Positions 1 to 7,905 of a DNA stretch of 64,000 nt are shown piece by piece (within the stretch, counting starts at the first letter, position 1; every line of letters starts with the position of its first letter). The position numbers and the translations under genes were made by a program. The notes under the pieces are model-generated. The model saw nothing but the letters and a program-made list of their open reading frames with translations, made no database searches and was not told the origin of the DNA. This DNA comes from Pseudomonas subflava (GTDB taxonomy: Bacteria; Pseudomonadota; Gammaproteobacteria; Pseudomonadales; Pseudomonadaceae), in the NCBI RefSeq assembly GCF_023823685.1, contig NZ_JAMXBF010000003.1, forward strand, positions 372,001 through 436,000, read 5' to 3'.

Positions 1-330
1 CAGGTCGTACAGGCCGGAGACCTTGCGGTCGGCGTCGGCCAGGATCGGGAAGTTGACCCGGGTGTTCTGGGTTTCGTTGATGTCGTCGATCCACTTGATG
101 TGCGAGTCCACCGGGTCCACCGACAGGGCGATGGCCTTCACGCCGCGCCGGGCGAATTCGTCTTTCAGCTTGGCGGTGAAGCCCAGCTCGGTGGTGCACA
201 CCGGGGTGAAGTCGGCGGGGTGGGAAAACAGCACGCCCCAGCTCTCGCCCAGCCACTCGTGAAAACGGATGCGACCCTCGCTGGAGTCCTGCTCGAAGTC
301 GGGGGCGATGTCGCCCAGGCGGATGCTCAT
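1..330 (-). CDS. lsfA: LsfA-type 1-Cys peroxiredoxin (partial, N-terminal half)
   Basis: The N-terminal 110 residues of a Prx6/1-Cys peroxiredoxin are present; the rest lies beyond the left edge (the family is about 212 aa). The peroxidatic motif PVCTTE places the reactive cysteine at residue 45, preceded by SHPADFTP, as in AhpC/TSA thioredoxin-fold proteins. These cytoplasmic enzymes reduce peroxides. In Pseudomonas, lsfA is induced by sulfur limitation and sits beside sulfonate-use genes. The ATG at 330 has an AAGGA ribosome site seven bases upstream. It diverges from a sulfate-binding protein gene across an AT-rich promoter region, which fits shared sulfur control. The family call is firm; sulfur regulation here is inferred from context. 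Confidence 0.93.
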   Translation of the reverse strand, partial: MSIRLGDIAPDFEQDSSEGRIRFHEWLGESWGVLFSHPADFTPVCTTELGFTAKLKDEFARRGVKAIALSVDPVDSHIKWIDDINETQNTRVNFPILADADRKVSGLYDL

Positions 331-533
331 GGTGATGTTCCTTAGCGGTTCGTTGCGTGGCGCCACTATTGCTCACGAACGCGGAAGATCAAAAAGAATA
401 AATGATGATTTATTTATTTCTTAAAGGAATATAAGCGCAATAAGGTTTATGGAATAAGTACCCAACCAATAATTCTTTCAAAGAATAAATGGCGCCTTCT
501 ATAGTCGTGGCCGCCCACCCAAAGGATGTCCCG
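331..533. promoter_or_regulatory. AT-rich divergent promoter region, candidate sulfur-starvation operators
   Basis: This non-coding gap lies between lsfA and the sulfate-binding protein gene and is strikingly AT-rich from about 385 to 490. It contains the perfect palindrome ATTCTTT-C-AAAGAAT at 472-486, the word GGAATAAG at 451-458, and CTTA-N8-TAAG at 420-435. GGAATAA and AAAGAAT words recur in other promoters of the sulfur block (7700-7771, 12483-12508, 13660-13680). A LysR-type regulator such as CysB is the obvious candidate binder, but that is inference. Confidence 0.55.
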
Positions 534-1529
534 ATGAAACGCCTTCTGCCCGTCTCTCTACTTGCCGCCGGCCTGATCTTCACCGCTTCCGCCCAGGCGG
601 CGAACCTGCTCAACGTCTCCTATGACGTGATGCGCGACTTCTACAAGGACTACAACGCCGCGTTCCAGAAGCACTGGCAGGCCGAGGGCGGCAAACCACT
701 GACCCTCCAGATGTCCCACGGCGGCTCGAGCAAACAGGCGCGCGCGGTGATCGACGGCCTGCCGGCCGATGTCATCACCATGAACATGGCCACCGACATC
801 AACGCCCTGGCCGAGCACGGCAAGCTGATCCCCGAAGACTGGGCCGCGCGCCTGCCGAACAACAGCGCGCCCTTCACCTCCGCCACCGTGTTCATCGTGC
901 GTAAGGGCAACCCCAAGGCCCTGAAGGACTGGCCGGACCTGCTCAAGGACGGCGTGCAGGTGGTGGTGCCGAACCCGAAGACCTCGGGTAACGGCCGCTA
1001 TACTTACCTCTCCGCCTGGGGCTATGTACTGCAGAACGGCGGCGACGAGACCGAGGCCAAGGACTTCGTCGGCAAGCTGTTCAAGCAGGCGCCGGTACTC
1101 GACACCGGTGGCCGCGCCGCCACCACCACCTTCATGCAGAACCAGATCGGCGACGTGCTGGTGACCTTCGAGAACGAGGCCGAGATGATCGCCCGCGAAT
1201 TCGGGCGCGGCGGTTTCGAAGTGGTCTACCCGACCGTCTCCGCCCAGGCCGAGCCGCCTGTCACGGTGGTCGACAAGGTAGTGGACAGGAAAGGCACCCG
1301 CGCCGAGGCCGAGGCCTACCTGAAGTACCTGTGGTCCGACGAGGGCCAGCGCATCGCTGCCAACAACTACCTGCGCCCGCGCAACGAGAAAATCCTCGCC
1401 GAGTTCTCCGACCGCTTCCCCAAAGTCACCTTCCTCAACGTGAACGAGACCTTCGGTGACTGGCCGAGCATCCAGAAGACCCACTTCAACGACGGCGGCG
1501 TGTTCGACCAGATCTACACCGCCCAGTGA
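534..1529 (+). CDS. Periplasmic sulfate-binding protein, paralogue 1 (Sbp/CysP family)
   Basis: A 331-aa sulfate/thiosulfate ABC-transporter solute-binding protein. The chosen ATG gives a clean signal peptide (MKRLLPVSLLAAG... ending at AQA about residue 22) and has an AAAGGA ribosome site seven bases upstream; an earlier in-frame ATG at 489 would add 15 non-signal residues. Family motifs include [26 protein letters not shown] and NPKTSGNGRYTYLSAWGY, which form the anion pocket of type-II periplasmic binding proteins. No transporter subunits adjoin it, so it probably feeds the CysTWA permease encoded near 15-18 kb, next to a second, clearly related copy at 14069-15070. It diverges from lsfA and is followed by an intrinsic terminator. 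Confidence 0.93.
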   Translation: MKRLLPVSLLAAGLIFTASAQAANLLNVSYDVMRDFYKDYNAAFQKHWQAEGGKPLTLQMSHGGSSKQARAVIDGLPADVITMNMATDINALAEHGKLIPEDWAARLPNNSAPFTSATVFIVRKGNPKALKDWPDLLKDGVQVVVPNPKTSGNGRYTYLSAWGYVLQNGGDETEAKDFVGKLFKQAPVLDTGGRAATTTFMQNQIGDVLVTFENEAEMIAREFGRGGFEVVYPTVSAQAEPPVTVVDKVVDRKGTRAEAEAYLKYLWSDEGQRIAANNYLRPRNEKILAEFSDRFPKVTFLNVNETFGDWPSIQKTHFNDGGVFDQIYTAQ

Positions 1530-1536
1530 CACCCAA

Positions 1537-1562
1537 AAGCCCGGCAAATGCCGGGCTTCTTG
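1537..1562 (+). terminator. Intrinsic terminator after the first sulfate-binding gene
   Basis: A perfect 9-bp stem AAGCCCGGC / GCCGGGCTT (1537-1545 and 1550-1558) with an AAAT loop is followed by a short T-rich tail. It starts eight bases after the stop codon. Confidence 0.8.
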
Positions 1563-1572
1563 TTTGCGCCCC

Positions 1573-1974
1573 TCATGCCGCCAGCGGCTCGGAGCGTTTC
1601 AGGCCGACCAGTTCCAGCTCGAGGAACAGCAGCACCGTCAGCGCCTGGCCGATGACGAAGACGTGGCCGAGCAGGTTCGGCGTGACCCAGCCGGCGAGCA
1701 GCAGCACCAGGGTATCGATTACCCACAGCGCGTTGATCGCCAGCACCGCCCATACCGCCAAACGATTGATCTGCTCGCAGCTGCCCAGCCAGACCAGAAA
1801 CACGCCCAGCGGCAACAGCAGCCAGCCGGCGCCGAGCAGCAGTTCGCGCGGCAGGGCCAGCAGTTCGGCGAGCCAGCCGGCGGCCAGCACCAGCAGCGAG
1901 CCGGTGGCCAGGCCGGCCACGCCATCGGCGAGCAGGGCGCGGCGCAACAACGGAGAAGCGTTCAGGGTATGCAT
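1573..1974 (-). CDS. Small integral membrane protein of unknown function
   Basis: A 133-aa protein that is almost entirely hydrophobic, with about four predicted transmembrane segments, including stretches such as LATGSLLVLAAGW, LLLGAGWLLLPLGVFLVWL, LAVWAVLAINALWV and LLGHVFVIGQALTVLLFL. The ATG at 1974 has a strong GGAGG site seven bases upstream, which is why I prefer it to an upstream in-frame ATG. I do not recognise a named family. The gene diverges from an XRE-type regulator gene, with a perfect 17-bp palindrome in the gap, so it is the likely regulatory target of that neighbour. It converges on the sulfate-binding gene, whose terminator separates them. Confidence 0.75.
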   Translation of the reverse strand: MHTLNASPLLRRALLADGVAGLATGSLLVLAAGWLAELLALPRELLLGAGWLLLPLGVFLVWLGSCEQINRLAVWAVLAINALWVIDTLVLLLAGWVTPNLLGHVFVIGQALTVLLFLELELVGLKRSEPLAA

Positions 1975-2045
1975 GGCGAATCCTCCAATGAGGGCGCCGG
2001 ACTGGCGCCTGGCCATAGAGTTCTCCCGCTGCGGGCGACGCGTCG

Positions 2046-2062
2046 ATTACCTGCCAGGTAAT
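2046..2062. promoter_or_regulatory. Perfect palindrome, candidate operator of the divergent XRE regulator
   Basis: ATTACCTG-C-CAGGTAAT is a perfect 8-bp inverted repeat around a single base. It lies 37 bases upstream of the XRE regulator start and 72 bases upstream of the membrane-protein start. Size and symmetry fit a dimeric helix-turn-helix repressor site. Confidence 0.6.
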
Positions 2063-2098
2063 GGTCGCGTTGACGCGCCTGGGCTATCGTCCGCAACC

Positions 2099-2884
2099 AT
2101 GAAAACAGCCAATCACCCCGTCGGCGCCCTGCTGCGCCAGTGGCGCCAGCGCCGCCGCCTGAGCCAGCTCGACCTCGCCTGCGAGGCGGACATTTCCACC
2201 CGCCACCTGAGCTTCGTCGAGACCGGCCGCGCCCTGCCCAGCCGCGAGATGCTGCTGCACCTGGCCGAGCAGCTGGAGATTCCCCTGCGCGAACGCAACC
2301 GCCTGCTCAGCGCCGCCGGCTATGCACCGCTGTACAGCCAGCACGGGCTGAACGATCCGGCCTTGGCCGCCGCCCGCGCCGCCATCGAGCAACTGCTCAA
2401 GGCCCACGAGCCCTACCCGGCGCTGACCATCGACCGCCAGTGGAACCTGCTGGCGGCCAATTCCTCGGTGGCGCCCTTCCTCGCCGGGTTGCCGGCCGAG
2501 CTGCTCGGCCCGCCACTCAATGTGCTGCGCGTATCACTGCATCCGCAGGGCCTGGCGCCGCGCATCCTCAATCTGGCCCACTGGCGCGCCTATCTGCTGA
2601 TGCGCCTGCAGCACGACATCGACATCAGCGGCGACCCGCAGCTGATGGCCCTGCAGGAAGAGCTGCTGAGCTACCCGGCCCCTGCCGAGAAGGCCGAACC
2701 GATGCCGGAGAGCGTGCTGATGCCACTGCAGTTCCAGACCGAGCAGGGCGTGCTCAGCCTGATCAGCACCACCACGGTATTCGGCACGCCCAACGACGTG
2801 ACCCTGGCCGAGCTGGCCCTGGAGACCTTCTTCCCGGCCGATGCCGAGAGCGCCGAGTACCTGCGCCAGCTGGCCAAGACCTAG
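2099..2884 (+). CDS. XRE-family transcriptional regulator with MmyB-like C-terminal domain
   Basis: A 261-aa regulator. Residues about 10-65 form a Cro/CI-type helix-turn-helix (QLDLACEADISTRHLSFVETGRALPSREML), followed from about residue 95 by the MmyB/PAS-like ligand domain typical of this actinobacterial and proteobacterial family (PALTIDRQWNLLAANSSVAPFL, then a C-terminal HPDSS-like LISTTTVFGTPNDVTLAELALETFFPAD region). The start was set at the ATG that immediately precedes the HTH; the upstream open frame is not protein-like. These proteins usually repress a divergent neighbour and respond to a small hydrophobic ligand. Here that neighbour is the small membrane protein at 1573-1974. The ligand is unknown. 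Confidence 0.88.
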   Translation: MKTANHPVGALLRQWRQRRRLSQLDLACEADISTRHLSFVETGRALPSREMLLHLAEQLEIPLRERNRLLSAAGYAPLYSQHGLNDPALAAARAAIEQLLKAHEPYPALTIDRQWNLLAANSSVAPFLAGLPAELLGPPLNVLRVSLHPQGLAPRILNLAHWRAYLLMRLQHDIDISGDPQLMALQEELLSYPAPAEKAEPMPESVLMPLQFQTEQGVLSLISTTTVFGTPNDVTLAELALETFFPADAESAEYLRQLAKT

Positions 2885-2950
2885 GTCGCGCTTGCAGGAC
2901 GCGGCGCCTGACCCCATCTTGAGCAGCCCACCCGGAAAGCGGACTGCGCC

Positions 2951-3571
2951 ATGCTCGAACTCGTCTCGGTCGTCACCATCACCCTGCTCGCCGTGATCAG
3001 CCCCGGCGCCGACTTCGCCATGGTCAGCCGCAACAGCATGTTCCTCTCGCGCCGCGCCGGGCTGCTCACCGCGCTGGGCATCAGCCTCGGCGTGCTGGTC
3101 CACGTGACCTATTCGATGCTCGGCATCGGCCTGCTGATCTCGCAGTCGATCCTGCTGTTCAACCTGGTCAAATTCGCCGGCGCCGCCTACCTGATCTGGC
3201 TCGGCATAGGCATGCTGCGTAGCCGCAAGCTCGATCCGCAACAAGTGGTGGCTGCGCCGCAACTGAGCGACTGGCAGGCGCTGCGCGTGGGCTTCCTGAC
3301 CAATGCGCTGAACCCCAAGACCACGCTGTTCGTGGTCGCCCTGTTCACCCAGGTGATCAGCCCGGACACCGCCACCCTGACCCAGCTCGGCTACGGCCTG
3401 TTCATGTCCGCCGCGCACCTGTTCTGGTTCGCTCTGGTGGCCTACGGTCTGTCTTCGGAAGCGGCGCGCGGCTTCGTCGCCCGCAGCCGGCACCTGATCG
3501 AACGCGCCATCGGCGGCGTGCTGGTCGCGCTGGGGCTCGGTCTCGCCGCTTCTTCGCTGCAGCGCAGCTGA
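2951..3571 (+). CDS. LysE/RhtB-family amino-acid exporter
   Basis: A 206-aa polytopic inner-membrane protein of the LysE superfamily (about six TM segments). Diagnostic motifs are the N-terminal AVISPGADFAMVSRNS sequence after the first helix, GISLGVLVH, FAGAAYLIWLGIGMLR and the central GFLTNALNPKT motif. Members export amino acids or related metabolites by proton antiport. It stands alone between the XRE regulator and a terminator, so the substrate cannot be inferred. Location among sulfur genes makes a cysteine-type substrate possible but unproven. Confidence 0.9.
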   Translation: MLELVSVVTITLLAVISPGADFAMVSRNSMFLSRRAGLLTALGISLGVLVHVTYSMLGIGLLISQSILLFNLVKFAGAAYLIWLGIGMLRSRKLDPQQVVAAPQLSDWQALRVGFLTNALNPKTTLFVVALFTQVISPDTATLTQLGYGLFMSAAHLFWFALVAYGLSSEAARGFVARSRHLIERAIGGVLVALGLGLAASSLQRS

Positions 3572-3572
3572 T

Positions 3573-3597
3573 AAAAAAACCGGGCCATGCGGCCCGG
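3573..3597 (-). terminator. Intrinsic terminator for the leftward ABC operon
   Basis: CCGGGCC-ATGC-GGCCCGG (3580-3597) is preceded on the plus strand by seven A residues (3573-3579), which become the U-tract for transcripts running leftward out of the ATPase gene. The plus-strand side has no T-run. Confidence 0.75.
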
Positions 3598-3622
3598 AAA
3601 CAGCTTCCACCCTGAGGGTCGT

Positions 3623-4342
3623 TTACAGCGTCAGCTCGGTCAGCGCCTCGCCGCGCAGGTAGGCCAGCTCGGCCGAGCGACGGTCGCGCGGATGTGCCAG
3701 CGGCACGGCCAGTTCGCGCTGAATGCGACTGGGGCTGCCGCCGAGGATCAGCACCCGGTCGCTGAGGTAGAACGCCTCGTCCAGATCATGGGTGACCAGC
3801 AGCAGGGCGATGCCATAGGCGTCGGCCAGGCGTACCACCAGATCCTGCAGTTTCATCCGGGTGAAGGCATCCACCGCGCTGAACGGCTCGTCCAGCAACA
3901 GCACCTGGGGGCGCTGGTACAGGCCGCGGGCGATGGCCACGCGCTGGGCCATGCCGCCGGAGAGTTGCTTGGGCAGCTTTTCGCCCTGTCCGGCCAGGCC
4001 GACGTCCGTCAGCAGTTGTTCGACCCATGCGCCATCGACGCCCCGACCATCGGCGAAGCCGACGTTCTGCGCCACGTTCAGCCAGGGCAGCAGGCGCGGC
4101 TCCTGGAACACCACGCCGATGCCACTGCCACCGCCAAAGTCCAGCAGCGGGTTATGCGACAAGCCGCCGGTAAAGTCCTGGTCGAGACCGGCGGCGATGC
4201 GCAGCAGGGTGCTCTTGCCGCAGCCACTGGGGCCGAGCAGGCTGATGATCTCGCCAGGCGCCAGGGCCAGGCTGACGTCATCGAGCACCCGCACGCCGGC
4301 GTAGGACTTGCGGATGTCTCGCAGCTCCAGCAGTCCGCTCAT
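3623..4342 (-). CDS. Sulfonate/taurine-type ABC transporter ATPase (SsuB/TauB-like)
   Basis: A 239-aa ABC ATPase. Walker A is GPSGCGKST (about residue 38), the Q-loop is VVFQEPRLLPW, the signature is LSGGMAQRVAIARGL, Walker B is [12 protein letters not shown] and the switch histidine lies in LLVTHDLDEAF. The QEPRLLPW Q-loop and overall length match the SsuB/TauB/NrtD group that energises uptake of aliphatic sulfonates or related anions. It is the last gene of a tightly packed leftward operon: one base separates its ATG from the stop of the permease gene. The operon resembles the three-gene ABC cluster found beside lsfA in other pseudomonads. The exact substrate is not determined by sequence. 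Confidence 0.92.
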   Translation of the reverse strand: MSGLLELRDIRKSYAGVRVLDDVSLALAPGEIISLLGPSGCGKSTLLRIAAGLDQDFTGGLSHNPLLDFGGGSGIGVVFQEPRLLPWLNVAQNVGFADGRGVDGAWVEQLLTDVGLAGQGEKLPKQLSGGMAQRVAIARGLYQRPQVLLLDEPFSAVDAFTRMKLQDLVVRLADAYGIALLLVTHDLDEAFYLSDRVLILGGSPSRIQRELAVPLAHPRDRRSAELAYLRGEALTELTL

Positions 4343-4343
4343 C

Positions 4344-5183
4344 TCAACTCTCCCCGCCCGTGAAGTTGTCGCGCCAGCGCAGCGTGCGCTGTTCCAGGCG
4401 CTTGAGCAGGCTGTCGCTGAGCTTGCCCATTACCGCAAGGGTGATGATCGCCACCAGCACCAGATCCGGGCGCGAGGTTTCCCTGCCGTCCGTGAGCAGG
4501 TAGCCGATGCCCTCGGTGGCCGCCAGCAATTCGGCGGCGACCACGCACAGCCAGGCCATCGACAGGCCGTTGCGCAACCCGGTGAACAGATACGGCTGAG
4601 CCGCGGGCACGAAGATCCGCCGGATCTGCTGACGGCGCGACAGGCGATACAGCTCGCCAAGTTCCACCAGCTTGCGGTCGACATTGCGGATGCCGGCGAC
4701 CAGGTTCATGTACACCGGGAAGAACGAGCCGATGGCGATCAGGGTGACCTTGGAGGTTTCGTCGATGCCCAGCCAGATCAGCAGCAGCGGCACCCAAGCC
4801 AGGCCGGGCACGGCGCGCAGGGCCTGGAAGGTCGGATCGAGAAAGGCCTCCAGGCGCTGACTGATGCCCACCGCCGAGCCCAGCAGCAGCGCCAGCGAGG
4901 CGCCGATGGCGAAGCCGGACAGCACGCGCAGCGTGCTCGCCAGGATGTGCTCCCACAGCGGCCCCTCGGCCAGCTCCCACATGCTCCGCGCCAGCTCGCT
5001 GGGCGCCGGCATCAGGTAGCCGGGGATCCAGCCCAGGCGCACCACGGTCTCCAGAAGTGCCAGCAGGACCGCCGGCACCACCCAGCCGCGCAATGCACCG
5101 AGGCGGGTCGCGCGCGAAGACCGCGGCGCGTTCGCGCAGGGCGCCGTCGCGATTTGGCCCGCCACGCCGGTTGCGCGTGCCAT
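4344..5183 (-). CDS. Sulfonate/taurine-type ABC transporter permease (SsuC/TauC-like)
   Basis: A 279-aa BPD_transp_1 permease with about six TM helices after a charged, poorly conserved N-terminus of some 30 residues. The cytoplasmic coupling loop is ELGELYRLSRRQQIRRIFVPAAQPYLFTGLRNGLSMAW, close to the EAA loop seen in SsuC and TauC. The motifs VPGLAWVPLLLIWLGI and FFPVYMNLVAGIRN are typical of this subgroup. It lies between its ATPase and binding protein; one base separates its start from the binding-protein stop, implying translational coupling. It forms the inner-membrane channel of the importer. Confidence 0.92.
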   Translation of the reverse strand: MARATGVAGQIATAPCANAPRSSRATRLGALRGWVVPAVLLALLETVVRLGWIPGYLMPAPSELARSMWELAEGPLWEHILASTLRVLSGFAIGASLALLLGSAVGISQRLEAFLDPTFQALRAVPGLAWVPLLLIWLGIDETSKVTLIAIGSFFPVYMNLVAGIRNVDRKLVELGELYRLSRRQQIRRIFVPAAQPYLFTGLRNGLSMAWLCVVAAELLAATEGIGYLLTDGRETSRPDLVLVAIITLAVMGKLSDSLLKRLEQRTLRWRDNFTGGES

Positions 5184-5184
5184 A

Positions 5185-6156
5185 TCAGTTCGCCTCGATC
5201 ACGGGCCGCGCCAGGCGCGCGTCGATCAGGCTGCTCAGCGTGCCCGACACGTCGGCGTTGCGACGCAGCACGCCATCGGCCTGCAACAGTGGCACCACCG
5301 GCTCGATGGCCGCCAGATGCTGCTGCCCCGGCAAAGGACGGCTGAGGTCGTAACGCCCGAGCTGCAGCTTGATCACCTCGACCGGCAGCTGGGTTTCGCC
5401 GGAAATAAGCGTGGCGGCTTCATCCGGGTTGGCGATGATCCAGCGGCGCGCCCGCTCATAGGCCTGCAGCACCGTGCCGACGGCATCCGGATGGTCTTCC
5501 AGGAAGCTGTCGCGGGTGTTGAGGAAGGCTCCGAGGCCGAAGCTGTCGTTGCGATAGAGAAAGCGCGCGCCGGCCAGTTCGGCGGCGGCCATGTGCGGGT
5601 CCAGGCCGGCCCAGGCGTCCACCCGCCCCTGCTCTAGGGCGGTGCGGCCGTCGGGGTGCTGCAGGTGAACGATCTTGATGTCATCCGGCGTCAGGCCATT
5701 GGCCTGCAGCGAGCGCAGCAGGAAGAAGTAGGGATCGGTGCCCTTGGTGGCGGCGACCTGTTTGCCCTTGAGCTGATCGACCGAGCCGAGCGCCGAATCC
5801 TTTTGCACCAGCAGGGCGCTGGGCACGTACCACAAGTAGCTGTAGATGGCCTTCACCGGCTGACCGTTGGCCCGGCTGACGAATGCCGAGATGCTCGAGG
5901 TCAGGGCGAAATCGGAGGCACCGCTGTTGAGAAATTCCAGCGAGTTGTTGCTGCCACGCGACAGCACCCAGCGCACCTGCGTGCCCTGTTTGGCGAACGC
6001 GTCCTCCAGCCAACCGTTGTGTTTCACCACCAGGCTTTCCGGGGAATAGAAGGCGTAGTCGAGACGGATCTCGTCGAGTTTCTCGGCATGAACGCCGAAC
6101 GACAGGAGCGCTGCCAGAACGGCAGTCAGGCCCCGACGCACTGTGTACAGACCCAT
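5185..6156 (-). CDS. ABC transporter substrate-binding protein, sulfonate/taurine type
   Basis: A 323-aa periplasmic binding protein with a signal peptide of about 24 residues (LTAVLAALLSFGVHAE). It belongs to the SsuA/TauA/NMT1-like fold: an N-terminal IRLDYAFYSPESLVVKHNGWLEDAF region, LKGKQVAATKGTDPYFFLLRSL in lobe II and GRVDAWAGLDPHMAAAEL in the hinge. It is the first of three genes in the leftward ABC operon and presumably sets its specificity, which could be alkanesulfonates, sulfate esters or a similar organosulfur anion. It is distinct from the binding protein encoded at 7906-8886. Confidence 0.9.
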   Translation of the reverse strand: MGLYTVRRGLTAVLAALLSFGVHAEKLDEIRLDYAFYSPESLVVKHNGWLEDAFAKQGTQVRWVLSRGSNNSLEFLNSGASDFALTSSISAFVSRANGQPVKAIYSYLWYVPSALLVQKDSALGSVDQLKGKQVAATKGTDPYFFLLRSLQANGLTPDDIKIVHLQHPDGRTALEQGRVDAWAGLDPHMAAAELAGARFLYRNDSFGLGAFLNTRDSFLEDHPDAVGTVLQAYERARRWIIANPDEAATLISGETQLPVEVIKLQLGRYDLSRPLPGQQHLAAIEPVVPLLQADGVLRRNADVSGTLSSLIDARLARPVIEAN

Positions 6157-6221
6157 GGGTCATCTCCTCATGCTTGGGTGGGTGCCTTCCGGGCCGAATG
6201 TCGGACTGGTCAGGAGAGTGT

Positions 6222-6243
6222 CGGGAGGAGACATCCCCTCCCG
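6222..6243 (-). terminator. Hairpin between the porin and ABC operon genes
   Basis: CGGGAGG / CCTCCCG (6222-6228 and 6237-6243) forms a perfect 7-bp stem immediately downstream of the leftward porin gene. There is no T-run, so it may attenuate or stabilise the 3' end rather than fully terminate. Confidence 0.35.
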
Positions 6244-6250
6244 GCCAGGG

Positions 6251-7576
6251 TTACAGCAGGGTCAGGGTGTAGCTGACGATCAGACGGTTCTCGTCCTGGT
6301 CGGCGGCGGCATTGCTACGCAGCGAAGCATTGCGCCATGAGAAGCCCAGGCCCTTCAGGGCGCCGCTCTGCAGCGTGTAGTCCAGTCGGAAATCCCGTTC
6401 CCATTCCTTCCGGTCGCCCTCGGCCGAATCGATGTTGTCGCCGGACAGGTAAGCAACGGTCGCCTTGAGGCCGGGCGCGCCGAGTTTGGCGAAGTCATAG
6501 GCATACTCGGCCAGCCAGGTGCGCTCGCCGGCGGAGAGGAACTTGCCGATCTGGCGGTCGGTGATCAGGTAGGCGGTGGAGCCGTCGCCCTGGTTGAGGA
6601 ACGGGAAGGCGCTGTCGCCTGAAACCTGCTGGTAGCCGGCGCTCAGCGCGTGGCCGCCCAGGCTGTAAGTGAACAGGGCGCTCCAGGTGTCGTTGTCCAC
6701 CTCGCCGCGATCGCTGTCACCGGCGTCCCAGTAGCCGCTGCTGCGGTAGCCGTCGGCGCGGCCGGCAACACTGCCGTTCTCGCCGTCGGAGCCGCTGTGG
6801 AAGTAACGTAGATCGGTCTTCAGCGCGCCAGGGCCGATCGCCCAGTTGTGGGTCAGGCCGAGGAAATGCTGCTGGTAGAAGTCTTCCAGGTTGCCGTAGT
6901 AGTACTGCGCCAACAGATTCTGGGTGATCTTGTAGTCGGCACCGCCGTAATAGAACTTGTTGCTGAACCGCCCCGTCTCGGCATTGTTGGCGCCGCCGAT
7001 GGACAGGCTCTCGCTGCTGCTCGAACTGCGGCCCTTGGCATGTTCGAGCTGGCCGCCGACAAGGATCAGGTTGTCGATCTCGGCAGAGGTGATCTGGCCG
7101 CCCTCGAAAGTCTGCGGCAGCAGGCGACCGTCGTTGAAGGTCACCACCGGCAGCTTGGGCTGCAGGGTGCCGAGGCGCGCCTCGGTCTTGGAAATGCGCA
7201 CCTTGCCGGTCAGTCCCAGGCTGCTGAACTCATCCTCCGCCCGGCCGTTCTCGTCGGTGGGAAACACGGTGCCGCTGTACCTGCTGGAATCCGGGTTGTA
7301 GTGACGGCCACGGCCGGAGTCGAGCTTGACGCCGAGCAGGCCGATGGCGTCGACGCCCAAGCCCACGGTGCCCTCGGTGAAGCCGGAGACGTAATTGAAC
7401 TGGAAACCCTGTCCCCATTCTTCCTGGGTGTTGGCGGCCGCGTTGCGGGTGTCCTGATTGATGTAGAAGTTGCGCAGGCCGAGGGTGGCCTTGCTGTCTT
7501 GGATAAAACCGGCGGCCGACGCTTGCTGGGCGAAGAGGCCAAACGCGACGGCAAGGGCCAGGGACGACTTGTTCAT
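6251..7576 (-). CDS. OprD-family outer-membrane porin
   Basis: A 441-aa precursor. The start at 7576 gives a normal signal peptide (MNKSSLALAVAFGLFAQQASAAG); the open frame upstream does not look coding. The mature protein begins FIQDSKATLGLRNFYINQD, the hallmark N-terminus of OprD/OccD-OccK porins, and has alternating amphipathic beta-strands ending in the aromatic/hydrophobic SYTLTLL terminus. Internal motifs such as EWGQGFQFNYVSGFT, GVDAIGLLGVKLDSG and DLRYFHSGSDG fit the 18-stranded family. OprD porins admit specific small solutes. Lying just upstream of a sulfonate-type ABC operon on the same strand, it is probably the matching outer-membrane entry route. Confidence 0.93.
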   Translation of the reverse strand: MNKSSLALAVAFGLFAQQASAAGFIQDSKATLGLRNFYINQDTRNAAANTQEEWGQGFQFNYVSGFTEGTVGLGVDAIGLLGVKLDSGRGRHYNPDSSRYSGTVFPTDENGRAEDEFSSLGLTGKVRISKTEARLGTLQPKLPVVTFNDGRLLPQTFEGGQITSAEIDNLILVGGQLEHAKGRSSSSSESLSIGGANNAETGRFSNKFYYGGADYKITQNLLAQYYYGNLEDFYQQHFLGLTHNWAIGPGALKTDLRYFHSGSDGENGSVAGRADGYRSSGYWDAGDSDRGEVDNDTWSALFTYSLGGHALSAGYQQVSGDSAFPFLNQGDGSTAYLITDRQIGKFLSAGERTWLAEYAYDFAKLGAPGLKATVAYLSGDNIDSAEGDRKEWERDFRLDYTLQSGALKGLGFSWRNASLRSNAAADQDENRLIVSYTLTLL

Positions 7577-7905
7577 GTGCGATGCTCCAGATGCTGTTCT
7601 TCTCGTTCCGGGGCTTCGTGTTGGCGGGAGCCCCTGATTTACGGGCTCGGTGCGGTGGTCCGCTGGCGGCTTGGCGGCCAATCTAGGGGATTTACGTAAT
7701 CTCTAAAAAGAATTGTTTTTCACTTTAATGTAATAAAAAGGAATAACAGGCGGGCTTATCTGACCATAAGCTAATTCCTGAAAATTATTTGCAGGGCTCT
7801 TTTTAGATCGATAGCTTGTCTCCACCGGACCACCGGACTTCCCCCTTACTGAAGTTCGTGTTCCGACGCCTCGCATGGCCGGGACGCCATAGCAGAGACT
7901 TTCCC
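7577..7905. promoter_or_regulatory. Divergent AT-rich control region between porin and sulfonate-binding genes
   Basis: This 329-bp gap separates the leftward porin from the rightward sulfonate-binding gene. It is AT-rich at 7695-7800 and holds CTAAAAAGAAT at 7703-7713, GGAATAA at 7740-7746 and the inverted repeat GCTTAT-N6-ATAAGC at 7754-7771. These words match those upstream of the first sulfate-binding gene and oscA. I see no gene in it. Confidence 0.5.

Noticed and set aside
558..1547. Long leftward open frame antisense to the first sulfate-binding gene
   Set aside because: It mirrors a well-supported gene, is Gly/Val/His-rich with no domain, and is the expected shadow frame in GC-rich DNA.
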